DNA of 64,000 bases from Apricaphanius iberus (GCA_028564705.1 JAPXFQ010002813.1:434001-498000); one strand, 5' to 3'; shown: positions 11,088 to 21,943, counted from the first letter of the stretch. The notes: a model not told the origin generated them from the sequence alone. Numbers and translations: made by a program.

Positions 11088-13061
11088 TTACGAAGCAGGT
11101 TTGTCAAAAACGTGGTTGTACCGCATTAGCAACAGTTTTTCAAATCGTTTATCAGACAACCTATTTCTTCTTGGAGTGAGCACTAAACTACCCAGGCTAA
11201 AAAGCCTCTCCACTGGTGCACTTGAGGGTGTTGCAGTGTTATGTTTAATTGATAGAGTCTTTATATTAGGAAAATTACTCAGGACTTCAATCTCAGAGCC
11301 TGACCTTAGGTAATCAAATACTTCCCTCTCACAGTTAGGTGGTGCTGGATCTTCCTCAAAGGTGAAAAAGTCCAGTTCACTTTTGTTGGAAGAGGCAGAA
11401 GTCTGTGGTACACACAGGTCTTCATTCTGTGTGTGATGAGGTAATGACCGGCATTCTGTGATCAGCCGTCTCTTTAAGGCATCTCTCCTCTCCTCTTCTT
11501 TCAGCCACCTCACTTTGAACTTAGGGAGAGTGACTGCTGCAAGCTTAGCGTCATGGCTCTCCAACACAGCATCAAATCTGGTCTTGATGGCCTGGAAAAT
11601 ACATATAAAAACAAATAAGATATAACCAAAAAATTTCACATGACATATTATGAATCTTAATATATTTAAGTATTTTACACTGACCTTTACTATGACATCT
11701 GGCAGACCCGCTGTCATTCTTGAGAGACCTGTTTGTAGCGCGAGTACCTTGGACATCAGTATTTCTAGTGTTGGCAAAAGGCTCCCATAATAGCAGTTAT
11801 CTTCACCTTGGAGTATGTCCAGGGCCACAGTGAGGGGTTTCATGACTGAGCAGTATTCTTTAAGAAAAGAACACTCACGTTCAGTAAGGCTTTTCATGTC
11901 CAGTTGAGTAAACAAAAGGTTTAACTCTGAGACAGGAACATTAGTTATGCATGAAAGGGCATCATGGAAAGAGTTCCATCGGGTGGTAACTGGAACAATA
12001 AGCTTTCGTTTACATACGTTTTCTACCAGCTCAGAGGCTACAGTTGAACGGCTGCACTTGGTCCAGAGGGCTGAACACTTCGCAGTTGCACTTCTGTAGA
12101 CTGACTTGGACTCAGAATTCACAGACAGCCATTTGTCAACATCATTAGTAGAAATTAAGTTCAGTGTGTGAGATGCACATCTAATGTGAGGGGGCAGCAT
12201 AAATTGTCCTTCTGAGGTGCCACTGGATAGCACTTCTTCAACGTCAGTAAAAGCCACCTCTTCTTCTCCACCTTCCTCATCTGAATCTGCTGCTGGTGCT
12301 TCATACATCTTAAAGGCTTTAACAAAGTTTGACCCATTATCTGTAACTGTGGCTGTTACCTTGTGTGTTAGTCCATACGCTGAATGGATTTGCTCAATCT
12401 CACTTGCTACAACGTCGTATGTATGTCGGCCTTTTATCCGTTTGCAGGCAATGGCAGCTTTTTCTCTTGTAAATTCTGCTGGGTTGATCCAGTGTGCTGT
12501 CATTCCCAAATAACTCTTGTTATGATGGGTCCAAATATCCGCAGTAGTAGACACGTACTCTAAGCCCTCAAATGTCTTTTTCAGTTCTTTTTCCATTCTA
12601 ATGTAACACTGGTCCAGGTAGTTTGAAAAGGTTTTTCTGTCCGTTGGTACCATTTCACTTCTTGTCTCTATTTTGTTTAGAATGGCGCGGAAAGACGGCG
12701 ACTCTACAGTTGAAATGGGCAACATTTCCTCCACAATGAACGCTGCTGCAAGTCTTTTAACCTCAGCCTTTGTAGTTACCTGGTGGTTAAATTCAAGTCG
12801 TTGCTGCTTACACGGTATAGGCATCATAGTGTCGGCGCTTTCACTCTGGGGCTCTTTAGCAACTAGCTTAGTGGCTGCATGTTGTCTTTTTAAGTGTTTG
12901 GAGAGATTCGATGTCGAGTTCGTAGCTGTAGACAGTTGCTTATTGCCCGGGCATAGCTTGCACAACACTGTTAGGTTTTTGTCCTTTCTTGCAACAAAGG
13001 AAAAGTAATGTGCATACTTCCATCCGTTAAACGTCGTTTTGTCCTCCGTCGCCTCTGCCAT
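11088..13061 (-). CDS. hAT transposase with BED zinc finger
   Basis: Catalyses cut-and-paste movement of the host element, acting in the nucleus. The frame encodes 657 residues from ATG to stop. In order: an N-terminal BED-type finger (C34, C37, H56, H61); the RNase H-like core with TADIW (D175) and TDNGSN (D241); the family signature CASHTLNL (about 295-302); TRWNSF; and a C-terminal hAT dimerisation region with PSSAPVERLFS and TPRRNRLS. Residues encoded by 11592-11684 form a hydrophobic 31-residue insert unlike the family. That segment starts GTCAGT and ends TTTTCCAG on the minus strand, so it is probably a 93-bp intron whose removal keeps the frame (626 aa). An acidic stretch (about 259-275) interrupts the catalytic core. 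No disabling mutation is seen. Confidence 0.92.
   Translation of the reverse strand: MAEATEDKTTFNGWKYAHYFSFVARKDKNLTVLCKLCPGNKQLSTATNSTSNLSKHLKRQHAATKLVAKEPQSESADTMMPIPCKQQRLEFNHQVTTKAEVKRLAAAFIVEEMLPISTVESPSFRAILNKIETRSEMVPTDRKTFSNYLDQCYIRMEKELKKTFEGLEYVSTTADIWTHHNKSYLGMTAHWINPAEFTREKAAIACKRIKGRHTYDVVASEIEQIHSAYGLTHKVTATVTDNGSNFVKAFKMYEAPAADSDEEGGEEEVAFTDVEEVLSSGTSEGQFMLPPHIRCASHTLNLISTNDVDKWLSVNSESKSVYRSATAKCSALWTKCSRSTVASELVENVCKRKLIVPVTTRWNSFHDALSCITNVPVSELNLLFTQLDMKSLTERECSFLKEYCSVMKPLTVALDILQGEDNCYYGSLLPTLEILMSKVLALQTGLSRMTAGLPDVIVKVSVKYLNILRFIICHVKFFGYILFVFICIFQAIKTRFDAVLESHDAKLAAVTLPKFKVRWLKEEERRDALKRRLITECRSLPHHTQNEDLCVPQTSASSNKSELDFFTFEEDPAPPNCEREVFDYLRSGSEIEVLSNFPNIKTLSIKHNTATPSSAPVERLFSLGSLVLTPRRNRLSDKRFEKLLLMRYNHVFDKPAS
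11592..11684 (-). other. Probable 93-bp in-frame intron in the hAT transposase
   Basis: On the minus strand it begins gtcagtg and ends ttttccag, is AT-rich, and is exactly 31 codons long with no stop. The encoded residues are hydrophobic and fit no hAT motif. Splicing would join ...DVIVK to AIKTRF.... Confidence 0.75.
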
Positions 13062-13352
13062 GTTGTTTTCTCGTCCTTTCCCTCCATGTGTGATTGTGTA
13101 CGTACCGTAGCAACGTCATCGCGTATAGTAGGAAAAGCGTCCTCTGAGCTAATTTCTCCACAAACGTAGCCAAAGACATAACAGCGTAATTGATTGTAAC
13201 GTAGGGAACGAATGCAGCTTTCTCTTAGTAACTAGTAATATATTACAGGCATCACTAACGTAACGCATTACATTACTGCGTTACCGAAAATTGTAATGTA
13301 ATTACTGTAACGCATTACTTTGTAACTCGTTACACCCAACACTGGATGTAAC

Positions 13353-13983
13353 AATGTTAAAGTGTAACTAAACCCCAAAACCACTTTTTTTTTTGCTTAT
13401 AAACTGTATCAATGGGTTTTTACCAATGCAATCTTTCAATTTAAGGGCATATATTTGACATTTTCGTGTAAACTTGTTAAATTCCAAATTTTTTGGTCTA
13501 AAAACGTCTTAGTGCTGCTGTTCATGGTCATTGTGTGGTACTGCATTTTAATTTTCTGATTAGCTGAGACTGGTACATGAGAGTTCATGCCTACGTCCCC
13601 CTACGTCACAGGCACTGTCTCACAGAGACACACTTGCCCCGCCCCGTGACGAGTTGAAACTGCTTATCTTGTGTGCTACGTGTGCACACAGAAGCATACT
13701 GAGAGAAACAGAGAAGCTGATATCCATATATCGCACTTTGGAGGACCACAATGTAGAAGTGGTTTAAAGCCATAAGTTAGGACCTATATGTTTCAAACAA
13801 ACTGTGAATAAATAAACAATAGCTGAGGTAGTTCCATCCAGCGCTACTTAGCATCAATGCTAGTGCTAGGCTCTCTGTGGTTGTTTGCTACTATGTGTGC
13901 TGCTGGCTTCAGGCAGTGCTGACTCAACGACCTGAGCAAACAGCTTGAACTGAATACTTCGTTTGGCTGCTACGCTCCATTGA
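13353..13983. other. Intronic sequence, possible old MITE
   Basis: No gene. The opening 'aaagtgtaactaaaccccaaaaccactttt' resembles the ends of small fish DNA elements, but the matching inverted end was not found. Confidence 0.35.
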
Positions 13984-14058
13984 GCCTCTATTTACCTATG
14001 GTGGATGGCGGAGAAGAGACCTCATTTCTCCCTTTACCATAGGTAGGAAAATAGAGGC
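13984..14058. repeat. Inverted repeat (hairpin-forming)
   Basis: 'gcctctatttacctatggt' at the left is matched by 'accataggtaggaaaatagaggc' at the right, with about 33 bases between. The arms pair except for a small bulge. It may be the core of a foldback element; no expressed small RNA can be inferred. Confidence 0.7.
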
Positions 14059-14249
14059 ATCACTGAGCTCAGCGGTGACATGCCATAGCTCCACCATGAC
14101 TGTCTTCCAGACCACACCCCTGCGCCCCCACCTCGCTCATCCTCCACACTTGGCCATGCCCCTCCGTGTCTCCTGGTCCTGTCCACTTTGGTAGAGTTTT
14201 TCAAAAGTTGCCTGGGATGATGCTTTTTCATGTGGCTCAGTAACACTTC

Positions 14250-14290
14250 AAATTCAAAAATACTTTATTGATGCCAGAGAGAAATTAAGT
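14250..14290 (-). repeat. LINE 3' tail fragment
   Basis: 'aatactttattgatgccagagagaaatta' is the common fish LINE tail phrase (tactttattgatcc-agaggaaatt). Only the tail is present. Confidence 0.55.
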
Positions 14291-15169
14291 GTTGTTGTAG
14301 CTCATTCCTAATTAATTTTTCAAGGAGTTTTTGTAGTCCACAGGTGTCAAAGTCACTTTAATTTTAAGAAGTACTTGTTGAGACGGATATTTATTCATGT
14401 TTTAGCGGTTTGATAAATCTAGTTTTATCAATACTTTCTGCCACAACTGGCCCTTTAAGGACATTCATTAACTTAATGTGGCCCAAAATAGAAATGAGTT
14501 TGACATCTCCGTTGTAGACCATGATGGTTGTGAGGAAAAAGGATTTCCTGTAAAACAAAGTAAACAGTTGTGTTGTATAAGCCTACACAGAAAAGTTTAA
14601 GTTTTATGAATTAGGCTTCACCAACGCACAAAGGCCACACGACTGAAAAGTTGTAATCTATAGGCTAGGATAGCCTAGCTGACAATTTACAATAAGTTGT
14701 TAACATTACGTATTTGGCAGTAGCCTAGTCTATTTATGCCATTTAGAACTTATTTTACCTTGTTTCTTTAGTTGAAGTGGGATGAAAATATATGCAATAT
14801 TACATTAGCTATTAGACAGTAGACCATAGACAAAAAGTTTATCAAAATCACATTTTTTTCACAAATCGCACCCTGATAACACTTTTATTCATTACTTTAT
14901 TTTCAGATGAGTTTGTTAAAATGAAGAAAACCAGGTAAATTCACTTTTCAGTGTTTAAGGGAAAGAGCTTATGCTATATTACTCATTTAGACTATAGCCT
15001 ACATGTGCACTGGAGGGTAGCGCTGCACTTCAAAGCTTCCCTATTAAGAATTTATGTTGTAGATTCTGCAGAAATACAGTTCAATCACAATTCAAATATG
15101 CCTTGTTGCATGTGAATAGAAGTGAATAAATATATATTTGTTTGCAGCGAAGTGTCATTTCAGTTTCAT
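14291..15169. other. Intronic sequence, no gene seen
   Basis: AT-rich; no splice-bounded coding segment or recognised element. Confidence 0.5.
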
Positions 15170-15282
15170 ACTAGGCGTGGGCGGGCGGTTTGGGGGGTGT
15201 GCAGGGGGGGAACATTTCCAGGGGTGGGTGCTTTCGGCAGGCCTTCCTCCACTGCTAAAAAAAATCCTAGAGGAAACACTGT
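15170..15282. mobile_element. hAT-type terminal fragment
   Basis: G-rich text ends in 'aaaatcctagaggaaacactg' at 15282, the form of a fish hAT terminus (CAGTGTTTCCTCTAGGATTTT reversed). A matching left end and an 8-bp target duplication were not found, so the element is partial or its other end has decayed. Confidence 0.5.
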
Positions 15283-15454
15283 AATTTATCCCTTTCTGGT
15301 GGCTGACAGCAGGTTGAAGAGTTACTAAGGCCTTGGGGCAAATCTGTGGTTGGAGTGGCTGATCAGACACATTCCAAAGAGCCCGGCACAGTGCCAACCA
15401 CCAGTACAGAAACGACTCATATGTTGCAGTATTTTCTCCCGTTAAAGCTTCCAA

Positions 15455-15575
15455 GTCAGGGAATGGCTGCTTCAGAGAGTCTTTATGACTTCAGATCACT
15501 TTAATTTCAGAAATGTTCCCTGATTTCAAAACTGTGACTAGAATGGGGCTTTAATTCCTGTCTCCAGTGCAGTGT
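15455..15575. repeat. Unclassified dispersed repeat, copy 1
   Basis: Shares an ordered set of blocks with 38945-39075: 'cagagagtc', 'gatcactt', 'aaatgttccctgatttcaaaact' (split here by no gaps) and 'gtctccagtg'. Orientation is the same in both. Family unknown. Confidence 0.6.
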
Positions 15576-18392
15576 CGTGAAAAGACCTTGAGAGGGGTAG
15601 TTGCTCAGAGTTCAAAAAGTGGCACATATAGCAAGATTTTAAAACAGCTTACAACAATATAACTTGTTGTATCATCCAGAATAGCAACAACCAATATCAA
15701 TCAATAGTATAATGTAGTATCACAACATATCAATGTCATCATTATGGGACCATGCAAAGCCAAGTAAATTATGTATAAATCCACACAATTATTTTAGACA
15801 GCACATGAGATTATATTATTATAGCTATGCATAAAAAGAAAAATAAGTCTGTCTTTACTGTTTTATTTTGAAAAACCGGATGGTCTGCATGTTCGATATC
15901 CTGCTTGGTGATTTTTATTTGGGTAGATTGACTGCGGACTTGCTCTGCTGTCCGGCCAAAATCATTTCGATCCTATTTTTGCCGGAGGGCGAAACGGCGG
16001 CCGGCACCCTGCGCCGCAAGGTGACAGTAGTGGGAATGTTATTTTTCATTACAATGGAATCGGTTTTGCTGCGGTGTGTGTGGCGGAGCTGAGCCCATGT
16101 TGTGGAATTCAGAGTGCATTATGGCTGGAGGTCTGTCTTTGGTCCTGTGGTCCAATATACCATTGTCTTAACAGTGTCATATGCTTGGAAAAGTTATAAT
16201 GGTGTGTTATGTACAGAAGTGAGACACACAATGTATATCATGCTGGACGTATTAGAAAACTTGTTCCAATACATTCCTTGAGAAACTCAGGTTTTTATCT
16301 CATATAAGTGTGATCATAAAAATGTTTTTTCTTTACCTGATTGATGTTTTAACAGAAACTATTTTTCATGTTTCTCATATATGTAATAATAGTAAATCCC
16401 TTCTTAATGATAAAACAATTACTTTGGACTTCTTTAAAATTAGGAAAGTTAAACTGACTGCTGCTAACAAGCAAACTCTGTCACAGCAAGGATAAAAGAA
16501 GTCAAACTTGTTACCAAAATCAAATAATCCTTATCACTCTTTGCAGACTTTACCTTATGTTTGTCCACTCTTCTCTAACCCAGCATCCTTAAATGATTGA
16601 TGTTCAAGTGCTGCCCAGGCCTTTCCTACCTTTCTATATGCAGCCTCCATCCAGAGCTCATTACAGCTCATATTTGCTTCCTCCTTATCTGACTCCTCAC
16701 CATGAATCCTTAACCAGCTGTTGCCTCATTCTCCTCCATCTCTCACGATGTACAGCCAGCCATATTGAGTTAAATCAGAGTCACTGGCAGGTCATTTCAC
16801 TCTGTTCTCTGTTGAGTATGTTATTACGAAATAACCTGCTATGCCCTTACTCAATCTTGAACCTCCTTAAGGATACAGTTCCAGTTTCTGCAGTATGACA
16901 GAGCAAAAAAGGAGAAATAGGGCAGAAAACATTAGCAGCAACATGAAACAGGTTACTTGTAAAAAAAAATATTTTTTTGACTTTTTCTTTAGTTTAGTCG
17001 TTGACTCTTCGGAAATTACTGTAGCTTAGCAAATTTTCACAAAGTAGCTTTTCAACTCCAATATTGGCAAACATTTTTTTATCAAAACTGTTGAGATCCT
17101 GCATTTTCTAAAAACAATTTTCAGGTTAGCAACATGATTTCAATTTTGGGACAATATCTAAATGACTGGTGTAATACAAAAGGCAGAACATGAACTTCCC
17201 AAGATTACAGCATCATTTTGATAGCATTAATTTTGCCTTAAAGTTAATTCCATGTTATATGATGATATTGATAAGGAGCATGGTTCTCTTTGTCAATACA
17301 CAGGCTAAGATGCCGACATGCTCTTGTTTACATGACTGTTGCTTCCATTTTACCTCTTGATTTTCCTTTAATCCAAAGATTTACAAAACAGTTTTTTAGT
17401 CTCAGTTTCATATGAATGGAGAGAGGGAAAAAAGCTCTCACATATGCTGCTTGCTTTTCCTGGAACAAAATCCGAAAAGACGTGAAACTTTATAGACATG
17501 GTCCCATTGGAGGCATTTTAACAAAAAACTGGATGGCTTGGTGTCAGACGTCTTTTAGCTGAGGTTCAGAGCTGAATTTTATACATTTATCATTTTTAAA
17601 ATGTGTTGATATGTGTGGCTTTTTATTTTTTATTTTTGTACTTCTGTCTTTGTGAGGACACTCTTGTGAAAGATATTTTGTATCACAATTATGCATTTCA
17701 TGGTTAAATAAGGTTACAGACATAAAGAAAACAAGAATTGGCCACATTTTTGTAATCCTCAATTGTGACTCACTTGTAATTTCAGTTAATTAAATTTTTG
17801 TTGTTTTGCTGAGTTTTAAAGAGCAAGCTGCCTTTAGAAAGAAAGTTAGAAAGATAATAACTTCAGGAGATATTAATAAATGAAGAAAAAAAACTTTTTT
17901 TCAGGTAATTTGGTTTATTTTCTTGGCTTTTTGAAACAAGAGATGATGATGTTTGTGATCTACTAGCCATGAGAGTGTAAACATTTTGCTGCTAGTAGCT
18001 TTCCTTTGTTACCTCAGAACACAGAAAACTTTTTGAGCATTATTTTATTGCAATTAACCTTGTGAGTGGAAAACCAATTGAAGAAACCTGTAGAGCTTTG
18101 TACTTACCCGTATATTTAAAAATCCAAAATAAGAAAATCTTTACACAACAATCTAAAGACATAATTCATTCTGAGTCAATAGCTAAAAAATGGGTGTCAG
18201 TGAGAGGAGCTGAACCTTATTTTATTTGTATAAAAATATATAAAGTGAAAGAGAAAGACTTTTCTGATACAAAATAAAATAATAATACAAACTAACAATA
18301 AATCCAAACAAACCATTTGGGAAAGAGAACACAATAAATCCTCGACAATTTTAGGTTAAGATTTTTTTTCTAATAAGTTACATGCATTTGCA
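15576..18392. other. Intronic sequence, no gene seen
   Basis: Long stretch with only short open frames of no recognisable domain (for example 15868-16092, 16593-16898, 18062-18277). A CG-rich patch at about 15945-16095 stands out, but no element ends were found. Confidence 0.45.
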
Positions 18393-18430
18393 TGAAAAGT
18401 GCTTTATAAAGATTGATTGATTGATTTTTT
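18393..18430 (+). repeat. LINE tail with (GATT)n
   Basis: 'aaagtgctttataaagattgattgattgatt' is a fish LINE 3' terminus with its short tandem tail. The body upstream is too decayed to recognise. Confidence 0.5.
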
Positions 18431-18675
18431 TGGGGGAATAGTTCGCAAAACATCTTAACAGTTACAATCTTTCAATTGAGATTAGGGGTAAGAGAGACAA
18501 AAAAACAAGAAGGGTATATACAGGGAATATACAGAGTGTATATATATAATTATACAATAGACATTTCTAGGAGAAACCAGTGAGGATCATCAGATCATCA
18601 GATTGCCTTCAGATGGGTACAGATTTGAGTAGTCTTTAAAGCCTTCTGGTTTTGTGAAAGGTGGATAGAGTCCAT

Positions 18676-19261
18676 ATTTTCAATTCAGTTTATTTATATA
18701 GCGCCATTTCACAACAGATGTCATCTCAAGGCACTTTACAAAAAGAGTTATTACAATACAATGTTAAGTGTAGAAATTACAGAACCACAGAAGATTGCGT
18801 CGTGGAATTCTCAGCAATCCCTCATACTGAGCAAGCATGCAGCGACAGTGGGAAGGAAAAACTCCCTTTTAACAGGAAGAAACCTCCGGCAGAACCAGGC
18901 TCAGCACAAGCGGTTATCTGCCGCGACCGTCTGTGGCTTGGAGAATACATAACAGAGACACAGAAAGAGCAATAGAACTGATGCAGAAGTTTGTTGCAGG
19001 ACGTGGAGAATTTTCCGTCACTGCAATGCCATCTTAGTCAGGGTCGTCAAGCAGGGCTAATCCGGAGCACCTACTATAATAGAAAACAGGTTAGTGCTTG
19101 AATTGACAGCACATCATGCAGTTGGGGAGAAGTAGGAGAGAAAGTAGGAACAGACCCTAATAATGTCCTCCAACAGCCTAGCCTAAAGCAGCATAGCTAC
19201 TAACATTAACCTGTCTCCTAGCTACTAGGAGACCTGGCTACCAACACTCTGTCTGAGTCCT
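18676..19261 (-). mobile_element. L2 LINE 3' UTR, left part of a split element
   Basis: Reverse complement of a fish L2 3' end: 'tttatttatatagcgccatt', 'cacaacagatgtcatctcaa', 'gcactttacaaaaagag', 'caatccctcatactgagcaa', 'aaactcccttttaacaggaa'. Same orientation as the L2 reverse transcriptase at 31909-33747, which ends 28 bp from the far LTR. I infer that both are one L2 split by the provirus. Overlapping plus-strand open frames here (18661-18975, 18761-18952) are untranslated L2 sequence. Confidence 0.8.
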
Positions 19262-19739
19262 CCTGACCCGTGGACGGTGTAGGGCCGGTAACGGCCCCCG
19301 TCATGCCGGGGTCTTCTCGGAGTCGGGTTGTTTGAGAATGCAGCCCAAAGTGGGTGGTAAACTCCATCTAAGGCTAAATACCGGCACGAGACCGATAGTC
19401 GACAACTATCTTAAGGAAAAATAGACAGAACTGAGAGGACAGAGTTGAAGAGGGCGAGAAACGTTTAAGAGATAAACGGGTGGGGTCCGCACAGTCTGCC
19501 CGGGGGATTCAACCCGGCAGGTAATGGGCGGCCGCACTGTGCGGGAGGATCCCCTTGAGGGACCTCTCTCCGGCGCTGGCTGGCCCCTGTGGGGCACATT
19601 TCTTCCGCGGCGGTAAGCTGCGACCGGCTCCGGATCTTTACCTGGCTTACATTAATCTATCTCTACCTAGCTACTCTACCTCTTCCTATCTCTTCCTAAC
19701 TTTTGACACTCTGCCTGACTACTAACATTAACCTGTCTC
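19197..19739. repeat. 21-bp direct repeats bracketing the rRNA piece
   Basis: The 21-base string 'ctactaacattaacctgtctc' occurs exactly at 19197-19217 and again at 19719-19739. Nearby blocks are also echoed (acactctgtctga / acactctgcctga, cctagctact). The repeats are not flush with the rRNA piece, so they look like a duplicated L2 3' UTR segment, not a simple target duplication. Confidence 0.75.
19262..19637 (+). pseudogene. 28S rRNA fragment (D1-D2 region), diverged
   Basis: Recognisable 28S core blocks appear in the right order: 'ggacggtgtagggccggtaa', 'gagtcgggttgtttg', 'gaatgcagcccaaag', 'ggtggtaaactccatctaag', 'gctaaataccggcacgagac', 'taaacgggtggggtccg', 'gattcaacccggc', then the variable D2 segment ending 'ctgcgaccggctccgga'. 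About 375 bp is present; the rest of the rRNA is not. Many changes and several deletions (the block after 'cgacaa' is altered) show a pseudogene under no constraint. Its strand is opposite to the L2 and the provirus around it. Confidence 0.9.
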
Positions 19740-19773
19740 TTCCTATCTACCTGTCTGACCTGACTCTAACTAA
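19638..19773 (-). mobile_element. L2 3' UTR remnant between rRNA piece and provirus
   Basis: Pyrimidine-rich plus-strand text with repeated 'cctatct', 'ctacct' and 'ctgtctgac' words, echoing the L2 UTR left of the rRNA piece. It ends directly at the LTR. Confidence 0.5.
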
Positions 19774-20380
19774 TGTTGGCTCCTCGTTCCCATGCGATCG
19801 GCACTCGCTTCCGGAGAGTGTAGGGGCGCCAACATTTACCCCGGCGGGAGTTTTTCAAAGTAAAATCAGAGCTTAGAGACAGAGAGTGAAATAATGCACA
19901 GACACAGACTTTCTGTTTCACACTCATACACACCTGCAGGTGGAGAACAGTCAGAACTGAGTTGAACTGAACTGAACTGTCGTATACAGGGGTGTACCAT
20001 TTTTATTAAAGAAGAACAAAGAACGTAGTCACATGTCTATTCTCCTCCCCCTAGATTTTATTACCACCAAACGTTTATTCTCAGGTTTCTTGAGTTAATC
20101 GTTTCGTAAAAAAACCAACGGTTCTGGTTTATGACTGTATACTCTCTACTCTGTTTCGTATACTCCGCATCCCAACTTTTACACCGTTGCAATAAACTTA
20201 GCCTAGAGTTTTACGACTTAAAAGCTTAACCCCATAAACCATACTTGACAAAACATTTCTTTACTATCATGCAAGCTAATAAAAACAGACTTTTACTTTC
20301 TGAATACTAACTAAAGATTATATAAACATATTCAATACGAGACTGTTATATAAGGTAGCCCTAAAAAATGAATCACGTCA
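19774..20380 (-). repeat. 3' LTR of the provirus
   Basis: Begins 'tgttggctcctcg' and ends 'atcacgtca' on the plus strand, so it has TG...CA ends. It is collinear with the LTR at 31285-31881. A polyadenylation signal AATAAA lies on the minus strand at 20002-20007. Relative to its partner it has small insertions and many changes between about 20030 and 20240. Confidence 0.93.
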
Positions 20381-20382
20381 AT

Positions 20383-20392
20383 TCCCTCTTTC
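20383..20392 (-). promoter_or_regulatory. Polypurine tract of the provirus
   Basis: On the minus strand, the purine run GAAAGAGGGA lies 2 bases before the start of the 3' LTR, with a further A-rich run upstream. This is the expected place for plus-strand priming. Confidence 0.7.
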
Positions 20393-20402
20393 AATCTTTT
20401 TT

Positions 20403-21905
20403 TCAAATAGATTGACCATTTCTCTGTACTTCTCCTTCAGGCTCCAAGTGAGGGATTAACAGATATTGACCTTGCATATTATTACCAACAGCTTTGTCAA
20501 TGCATTTTATGAATAATGAACGTATACATGGAATACAACAACATCCACATAACACCATAGTCGACACAAATACTGCTAATGAAACCATTATTGACATTGC
20601 CAGAGTTTTCCATTTTCCAAACAAATTATTTAACAAATTGTCCCACATTGAGGTATCTACACCTGATTGTTCTTTTAGCCTATTTGACAGTATTCTCAGT
20701 CCTTCTACTGCCCTAGTTAATTTTCCATCTGCATTAGTATTATTAGGGATAAACATACAGCATTGATCACCAAATATTGAACAGACACCACCCTTTTCAG
20801 CTAAGAGCATGTCAACTGCTATTCTATTTTGAAAAGCCATTAAGGAGGTGGCTTTCAGTTGCTCATGTACAGCCTCAAACCCATCTCTAGTTTTATTAGC
20901 TAATTTCTGTACATTATAGTGTATATAATTTATTCTGTCCACATTCTTATTTATTGAACACCACCAGCAAATACTCGATTCCCAACCTGCTGAGATCTGA
21001 TTAACCAATTTATATTCGTCTGGAACACCTCTAGGAACTCCAATGGCATCAATATAAGTTGGATCCTCTTCATGGCCTATTTCCCTCTTTTTAACATGAT
21101 TATTCAAAGTGAGAAAAGTCTGATCTCCTGTGGGATCATACGTAAATATTGCTACCGGCATAATTAATGTAACAGGTGCACACAATCCTGTCCAATTACT
21201 AGGTAAAATGGAGCGGAGGAACTTTCCTCCACACCACCACCAAATATCAGCACGAGCCTGAAAAGATTTAATAGAAGTTTGGATTGAATTGCAATATGTA
21301 ATGTTGACTGAACCCACTACTTTATTTCCAGGCTTATCATTTTTGAAACAAGTAAAATTATTTGGAGCAACATTACTATCAAAAAAGGGTGGGGTAGCTC
21401 TGTTATCAGCTATTGGGAATATTTTTTCCCAGTTACTACAATCTTTTACTGGATTTACACTAGACAGCAGGGAAACCAGACAAGTTGTGTTGAGCTCAAC
21501 AGGTGCAGGGACCACCTTGAGAATAGGTCTGGCTCCCATGCACACAACACAATCCCGCCTCGCTTCTTGTCCGGCTTGTTCTACCATCAGCAACCAATTA
21601 TTAGTGGAGCCACCCACACCTGTCATCATTTCAAAGTAATCGTCCACAGATGGTTCTTCTTTAATTACACTACCTCTTGCTGCTGAGGCCTGATTTTGAC
21701 TTACCGAGGTGGAAGCATTAAGAGAGTCTTGACAGATTATAATAGGAAATTGAACATCTTTTCCCCCTTTATAAACCCAAATTATAAAGAGAGTACAACC
21801 TTGCCCATTCTCGAGATATTTTAAGGGGAGGAGATCACTTTTAGTTAAATTAACAGTAAGAAGTAATTTATCTGCAACCTTATCCAATTTAACCAAAGGA
21901 CGCAT
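20403..21905 (-). pseudogene. ERV env, main part (SU C-terminal half and TM)
   Basis: A 500-residue open frame encoding most of a gamma-type envelope glycoprotein, which on a live virus would bind a receptor and fuse membranes. Visible features: a CXXC motif (C119-C122, typical of SU that is disulphide-linked to TM); many N-X-S/T sites; a basic KKR at 272-274 near the expected SU/TM cleavage; a CWWC at 313-316; a TM ectodomain with CX6CC (C375, C382, C383); a membrane segment at about 433-455; and a cysteine-rich juxtamembrane end. The frame ends normally just before the polypurine tract. Its N-terminus lies in another frame (21944-22330), separated by an indel at the 4-G run 21952-21955, so env is broken. 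This Env type is widespread in fish ERVs. Confidence 0.9.
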
Positions 21906-21943
21906 ATGTTTTGCATAAGCTGTAGTAGTGTACCTTCTCCAGT

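Larger units (their letters stand above)
10023..13344 (-). mobile_element. Complete hAT DNA transposon (3.3 kb, autonomous type)
   Basis: Both ends carry the terminal sequence CAGTGTTGGG, in inverted orientation: 'cagtgttggg' at the left and 'cccaacactg' at the right. The element is flanked by a perfect 8-bp direct repeat, gatgtaac, at 10015-10022 and 13345-13352, as expected for hAT insertion. Subterminal regions are rich in gtaact/agttac motifs, likely transposase-binding repeats. Inside is one open transposase gene on the minus strand. The region between the gene and the left end (10023-11087) holds no further gene and contains a partly duplicated block (about 10320-10430 and 10865-10965). 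Open frame, matching ends and intact target duplication suggest a fairly young insertion. Confidence 0.93.

Noticed and set aside
12217..13008. Plus-strand frames opposite the hAT transposase
   Set aside because: Antisense of a well-supported transposase; Ser-rich composition is a by-product.
14941..15282. Complete small hAT bounded by cagtgttta... and ...aaacactg
   Set aside because: Only the first 8 terminal bases match and flanking 8-mers (tcactttt / taatttat) differ, so the pairing is not supported.
18661..18975. 104-codon plus-strand frame, overlapped by a second frame
   Set aside because: It lies in the L2 3' UTR read on the opposite strand; the same text recurs as noncoding tail elsewhere in the window.
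20494..21639. Plus-strand frames opposite env (90 and 116 codons)
   Set aside because: Antisense shadows of env with no recognisable motif.
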